Positions 30,193 through 34,461 of a stretch of DNA of 34,461 nt are shown in pieces (positions within the stretch are counted from its first letter, which is position 1; every line of letters starts with the position of its first letter). Made by a program: the position numbers and the translations under genes. The notes under the pieces are model-generated. The model saw nothing but the letters and a program-made list of their open reading frames with translations. It searched no databases and was not told the origin of the DNA. This stretch comes from Desulfobacterium sp. (GTDB lineage: Bacteria; Desulfobacterota; Desulfobacteria; Desulfobacterales; Desulfobacteraceae). The stretch spans positions 1 through 34,461 of the forward strand of contig JAEINR010000066.1 of assembly GCA_016342325.1 (NCBI GenBank), given 5' to 3'.

Positions 30193-33100
30193 CTATACCT
30201 TACCATCAAATATCTCCCTTATTGCTCCTAATAGTTTCTTATTCTCAACGGGCTTTTGAATATATTTTACGATACCAATTTCCATGGCCTTGGACTCAGA
30301 TATGGCATCATTAAAACCTGAACATAGAATAATGGGCAGGCCAGGTTTAATCTTTAGAATTTCCGCTGATAGCTTGTCTCCGGTTAAGCCCGGCATGGTC
30401 ATATCCGTTACCAGCAGATCAAATTTATTTTTATCCTCTTTAAACGCTTTTAACGCTTGGGATCCGTTCTCAAACACATGGACTTCATAACCGAAATATT
30501 CAAGGGTTTCTTTATGGAGACGTCTAATAACCGCTTCATCATCCACCACCATTATGGTTTCATTTCCTTTTAGCGGAGAGTCCACATCCGTTTCCGGTGA
30601 GTCTTTTTCAGAATTTTCTTTAACAATCGGAAAATAGATTGAAAAACGGGTACCCTTTTTCGGCTGGCTTTGAACTTCCAGAAAACCATCATGTTCTTCC
30701 ACAATAGCCTGGACAAGGGCCAATCCCAATCCTGTTCCATGACCGGCATCTTTTGTCGTGTAATATGGATCAAAGGCTCTTTCTAACGTTTTCTCATCCA
30801 TGCCATGGCCGGTGTCATTTATTTCAAGTTTAACGTATTCACCGGGAGAAAATTTATTGTCCTGCAAATATGGCGGGTTTGTTAATTCAACATCTGTCAG
30901 CAAAACAGTTAAGCATCCGCCCGTCTCTTCCATGGCATGGTATGCGTTTGTGCATAGATTCATCACCACCTGGTGAATTTTAATTGGATCAGCCAGTATT
31001 TTTTTTGTTGAATCCAGTCTCTTTTTTATCTCAATGGTGGCAGGTATGGACGATCGTATTAATTTGAGCGCATCATCCACATCCGGGAAGATTCTAACAG
31101 CTCTTCTTTGATATTGCGTCTGTCTGCTAAAGGTTAATATTTGTTGTGTCAGCTCGGTTGCCCTTTTTGCTCCCATGACGACCTGTTCAATATGCTGGAT
31201 GGCTTTTTCTGGATTTTTTATTTGCATTTGTGCCAATTGGGAGTATCCAAATATTCCCGACAGAATATTATTGAAATCATGGGCAATGCCCCCGGCTAAG
31301 GTGCCAAGTGACTCCATCTTCTGCGCCTGCATAAGCTGTATTCGGAGTTTTTTCTTTTCAGCCTCCATTCTCTTGCGATCTTCGATCTCCTGCAGTAGTT
31401 TTATATTGGCATTTTCAAGATCGGCCGTTCGATGCTCGATTCTTTTTTCAAGGCTGTCCTGATATCTTTGAAGGGCCAGCTGCATCTTGCAGCGCTGGAT
31501 GGTGTTTGCAAAGATGTATCCCACGGCTTTGAAAAACATCACTTCATTATCCGTTTGACTCACCATCCCACCCTTTTTCATGCTGGAAAACAGGAGCATG
31601 CCGGAAAACTGATCTTCCAATAGCATGGGAATGATGGTGGCATCCCGTCCCTCTAAAATGGAATTTAACAGGTCAGCCTCCACTGAAGTCTTAACCGGCC
31701 CATCACCAGTGTATTCGTAAGAGAATGCTTCCTCACCATACAGTTGTTCTGCAAAGGGCAGACTTTCCATGGAGAGCATTTGCCCTTCAATCTCCTCCTG
31801 GTCATATCTGCCACAGCAATGGCTCAACTGAACATATTTTTTATCATCTGACAGGGTGAAGACATAGGCGGAATCGGCTGACATGAAGGCAATGATTTTA
31901 CCCAATGCCCCTTTAAGCTCCTTTTCCATCTCATCCACCGTCAGGGTGATAAAATGTGAGGCCATTTCAAAAAGAAGTTCTTCAAGGGCGATGCTGTCCT
32001 GTAAGTCCTTCTCTACTTCTTTCCGCCTCCTGATCTCTTTTTTTAGACTGTGATTCCAGATCAAAATGATGGATATGATGAGAATAACGGCACCAAGCCC
32101 CTGGAAAAGATAACCCAATATTTTTTTGGGATCCATGCCGGGTTCGTACTCAACATGGATCCATTTCTCCCTGATCTTTTTTTCCTTTGAAGGGCTGATG
32201 GAAGCCAGTCCTTTGTTTAAAATTCCCACAAGTTTGGGCCAGTCAGATCTCACCGCAAAATAAAGATGTTCCGAAGAATAACTGACAGGCCCGGCAACTT
32301 TCAGATTTAAGAGATGTTCTTTCCGTATCCAGAAGAGGGCGGAAGCAAGATTTCCTACCATTGCGTCCTCTTTTCCTTCAGATACGGCTTTGAGGGTTTC
32401 AACAAGTGTGGGGTAGGCGGTTGTGTGGAATTCGCTATTCTCATGGAGGTAGCCTTCATGGGAGCTTCCCTGCTGAACTGCCATTCTAAGGTGAGTAATA
32501 TCCTCCAAAGAAGAGATAAATGGCATATCATTTCTGGTGATAATAATACGGCTGTAATTCATGTAAGGTATAGAAAAATCAAGGAATTTTTCCCTGTTGT
32601 GGGTTTTTCCCACACAGGGAAGGGCATCGATTAGCCCTTTTTCAGCCCTTGTTACGGCCTCACTCCAGGTAAGGCCGGGAACAACCTGCATATTCAGTCC
32701 CAGTCTTTGATTGAGAATCCTGACATATTCCGACACAATTCCCTGGGGCTCTCCTTGTTGGTTGAAAAATTCAAAGGGAGCAAATTCCGGGTCAATGCCA
32801 AGCTTAATCTGCTGATGTTCCATCGCCCAGGCTGTCTCTTCAGCAGAAAGGGCATTGGCATCCTGAAGGGCAGCAGCTCCGGTTAAAGCGGTTTGTGAAG
32901 AGATCCAGGTTCCATGCAATTCAATTTTCTTTTTTTCGGAAATAGCTCCCAGGGCTTTATTCAAAATGGCAGCAAGGGGTTCCCAGTCCTTGCGAATACC
33001 CATGCACTGTCCAAGCAGCTGCATGTCATAACGGGCCGCCACCTTGAGGTTTGAGATCCCATTCTTTCTGACACTGTAATCGTTTACTCCAAGGACTCCT

Positions 33101-34398
33101 ATGTAGCAATCTGATTCACTAACCGAAACCGAGGATAAACCGGCCAGGGGGGTATCCACCATCAGGGGAATAATTTTCGGATGTTCTTTTAGTATGCGAC
33201 TTACTGAGGCATATCCGGTAACCAATGCCACTGTTTTTCCTCCAAGGTCCTCGGGTCCTTCAATTTTCTCATTATCTTCCTTTGCCATGATTACCAAGGG
33301 GGTTGGCAGATAAATTTCTGTGAAATTAAGATACTCTTTTCGTTCCTGGGTATTGACTGCAGTCAATACAACATCCAGGGTTTTATTCTTGGCCCCTGCC
33401 AGTATCTGGGGCCAGGTTAAGTCTTTAACTATCTCAAAGGTAATTCCTAAGCGTTGGGAGATCAGGTTGGCTATATCCACGGCAAAGCCCTGGTAGGTTC
33501 CGCCGGCACTTTTAAAGCTGTAAGGGGCATATGCCTGGTCAACACCCAATCGTATGACCGGGTGTCCTTTGAGCCATGCCAGCTCTGCTGCAGAGAGATG
33601 GAAAGGCTTAATCTCATAATAGGCGGTAAGATCATACTCTACACCAGCCAGGTAGGCGTTTATTATTTTATGGAAAACAGATCCGGGGTCTTTTTTCAGC
33701 CTGTTAAGGTTGTGATCAATTTTATCCGGAATCTTTGCGTCCTTAGAGTTCGGTGAAAAGGCAAATTTAAGCTCCACCGGGTTAAAAACAATGTTGGATT
33801 TATTTAGTATATAGTTTTTCTCACTGACTGTCCCAAATAGTCTGTTCACAACCCCGGCTTCAGCCCTGCCGGTGTTAACCATTTCAAGGGCGTCATGGTA
33901 ACTGTCCACGGGGAGATAGTTAAGATTGAGATTGAATTTTTTTGCCAGTTTTATTATTCCGCTTTCACCAACAGTGTGGATATCCTCCCTCACGATTGCA
34001 ACGGTGCGACCTTTGAGATCCAGCAAGGATTCAGCTTTGAATTCTTTACTCGTATAAACAGTTCCCCAGTTCAGAATGACATTTTCCTTTGAAAAGATAA
34101 AATGGTTTTCCCTTTCAGCAGAGTGTGCGATGTCCACCATGATATCAATTTCATTGTTTTTAAGTCTGTTTAGACATTGCTCCCAGGATCCAAAGACATA
34201 CTTAAGCTGCCATCCTTCCTGACGGGCGATTACTTCCAAAATATCCGGAAAAATGCCTAGAGCCTCACCCTTCGTGTCGGAGTAAATTTTAGGTGGATTT
34301 TCATAGGCCCCAACCTTAATCAGTTGTAACGGGACAGATTGTGGAAATCCGGTTTGGGGAATTAATAAAAATGCAAGAATAATCAGGCTCCTTTCCAT
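30193..34398 (-). CDS. Hybrid sensor histidine kinase with three periplasmic solute-binding domains
   Basis: 1401 residues. A signal peptide (S-L-I-I-L-A-F-L-L-I-P) is followed by three SBP_bac_3 (amino-acid-binding, Venus-flytrap) domains at about 24-260, 275-500 and 525-745. The second and third share an opening of the form I-x-L-G-x-D-x-x-x-A-P-x-x-F. One membrane helix (about 757-780) leads to a GAF-like region (about 800-960), a coiled coil, HisKA (G-G-I-A-H-D-F-N-N-I-L, His near 1039), HATPase_c (N-L-C-T-N-A-Y-H-A-M; G-H-G-T-G-L-G-L) and a C-terminal receiver (V-V-D-D-E; L-L-V-T-D-M-T-M-P-G with Asp near 1332). BvgS-like sensors have two such domains; three is uncommon. It senses extracytoplasmic small molecules. 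No partner regulator lies next to it. The ATG at 34398 has AAAGGAG-type purines nearby only weakly. Confidence 0.93.
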   Translation of the reverse strand: MERSLIILAFLLIPQTGFPQSVPLQLIKVGAYENPPKIYSDTKGEALGIFPDILEVIARQEGWQLKYVFGSWEQCLNRLKNNEIDIMVDIAHSAERENHFIFSKENVILNWGTVYTSKEFKAESLLDLKGRTVAIVREDIHTVGESGIIKLAKKFNLNLNYLPVDSYHDALEMVNTGRAEAGVVNRLFGTVSEKNYILNKSNIVFNPVELKFAFSPNSKDAKIPDKIDHNLNRLKKDPGSVFHKIINAYLAGVEYDLTAYYEIKPFHLSAAELAWLKGHPVIRLGVDQAYAPYSFKSAGGTYQGFAVDIANLISQRLGITFEIVKDLTWPQILAGAKNKTLDVVLTAVNTQERKEYLNFTEIYLPTPLVIMAKEDNEKIEGPEDLGGKTVALVTGYASVSRILKEHPKIIPLMVDTPLAGLSSVSVSESDCYIGVLGVNDYSVRKNGISNLKVAARYDMQLLGQCMGIRKDWEPLAAILNKALGAISEKKKIELHGTWISSQTALTGAAALQDANALSAEETAWAMEHQQIKLGIDPEFAPFEFFNQQGEPQGIVSEYVRILNQRLGLNMQVVPGLTWSEAVTRAEKGLIDALPCVGKTHNREKFLDFSIPYMNYSRIIITRNDMPFISSLEDITHLRMAVQQGSSHEGYLHENSEFHTTAYPTLVETLKAVSEGKEDAMVGNLASALFWIRKEHLLNLKVAGPVSYSSEHLYFAVRSDWPKLVGILNKGLASISPSKEKKIREKWIHVEYEPGMDPKKILGYLFQGLGAVILIISIILIWNHSLKKEIRRRKEVEKDLQDSIALEELLFEMASHFITLTVDEMEKELKGALGKIIAFMSADSAYVFTLSDDKKYVQLSHCCGRYDQEEIEGQMLSMESLPFAEQLYGEEAFSYEYTGDGPVKTSVEADLLNSILEGRDATIIPMLLEDQFSGMLLFSSMKKGGMVSQTDNEVMFFKAVGYIFANTIQRCKMQLALQRYQDSLEKRIEHRTADLENANIKLLQEIEDRKRMEAEKKKLRIQLMQAQKMESLGTLAGGIAHDFNNILSGIFGYSQLAQMQIKNPEKAIQHIEQVVMGAKRATELTQQILTFSRQTQYQRRAVRIFPDVDDALKLIRSSIPATIEIKKRLDSTKKILADPIKIHQVVMNLCTNAYHAMEETGGCLTVLLTDVELTNPPYLQDNKFSPGEYVKLEINDTGHGMDEKTLERAFDPYYTTKDAGHGTGLGLALVQAIVEEHDGFLEVQSQPKKGTRFSIYFPIVKENSEKDSPETDVDSPLKGNETIMVVDDEAVIRRLHKETLEYFGYEVHVFENGSQALKAFKEDKNKFDLLVTDMTMPGLTGDKLSAEILKIKPGLPIILCSGFNDAISESKAMEIGIVKYIQKPVENKKLLGAIREIFDGKV

Positions 34399-34461
34399 TT
34401 CATGTGGGTAAAATTGCTAATGTGTAGGAAAAGCTCTTGGTTAAATATCGTGGTTTTTTCT

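Noticed and set aside
1-34461. CRISPR array, tRNA, rRNA, insertion sequence, integrase or attachment site
   Set aside because: No regularly spaced repeats, cloverleaf or rRNA-like segments, transposase/integrase motifs or terminal inverted repeats were seen on either strand.

Overview
The window looks like chromosome of a strictly anaerobic, probably sulfate-reducing deltaproteobacterium of the Desulfobacterales type. This rests on gene content only: a Ni-Fe-S carbon monoxide dehydrogenase (CooS), a 2-oxoacid:ferredoxin oxidoreductase beside citrate synthase and NADP-isocitrate dehydrogenase, an HdrB/HdrC pair, rubrerythrin, ferredoxins and a ferredoxin-thioredoxin reductase, System II cytochrome c maturation, and PAS-sigma54 and multidomain sensor proteins. 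No rRNA, tRNA, CRISPR array, insertion sequence or phage module was seen.

Layout. 1-1870: remains of a cNMP-binding/Ser-Thr kinase gene with at least one frameshift, joined to a PP2C phosphatase. 2017-3922: a BFD-type [2Fe-2S] protein with an in-frame UGA, a PAS-sigma54 activator and a small ferredoxin. 3909-5874 (minus): an alkylation-repair operon, ada-alkA-ogt, with ada and alkA probably split by a frameshift. 6070-8369: a TetR regulator, a Tat-exported four-cluster Fe-S protein, a cytochrome b-like membrane protein and a tiny membrane protein with an in-frame UGA. 8427-11551 (minus): nifU-nifS-hdrC-hdrB. 11684-14473 (minus): cytochrome c maturation (CcsA/ResC-like, ResB-like, TPR protein). 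14780-16892: an OmpR-type two-component pair. 17014-21250 (minus): flavodoxin, an FMN alpha-hydroxy-acid dehydrogenase, korB, korA. 21623-25247: glutaredoxin, ferredoxin-thioredoxin reductase, citrate synthase, rubredoxin-DUF2231 membrane protein, icd. 25332-26004 (minus): rubrerythrin and a zinc-ribbon protein. 26348-30087: cooS, a small ORF and a TssB/TssC-like sheath protein. 30193-34398 (minus): a 1401-residue hybrid histidine kinase with three solute-binding domains.

The main discovery is a pair of probable selenoprotein genes that a standard gene caller would cut short or miss. In both, an in-frame TGA is followed after 19 or 16 nt by a perfect GC-rich hairpin closed by the same tetraloop, AGGT. 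That position and loop resemble the E. coli fdhF SECIS element (loop AGGUCU). The first (2017-2289) is a CopZ/BFD-type protein in which TGA replaces the first Cys of the conserved Cys-Cys-Leu-Gly motif. The second (8196-8369) is a 57-residue single-span membrane protein with a Sec-Met-x-x-x-Cys motif that closes a TetR-linked Fe-S/cytochrome operon lacking any catalytic subunit.

Metabolically the window joins the oxidative (or reversible) citrate-to-succinyl-CoA steps (citrate synthase, Icd, Kor) with CO/CO2 chemistry (CooS) and low-potential electron transfer (ferredoxin, HdrBC, flavodoxin, FTR). Several perfect palindromes recur at divergent promoters and may mark regulons. All calls come from reading the sequence; no database search was run.
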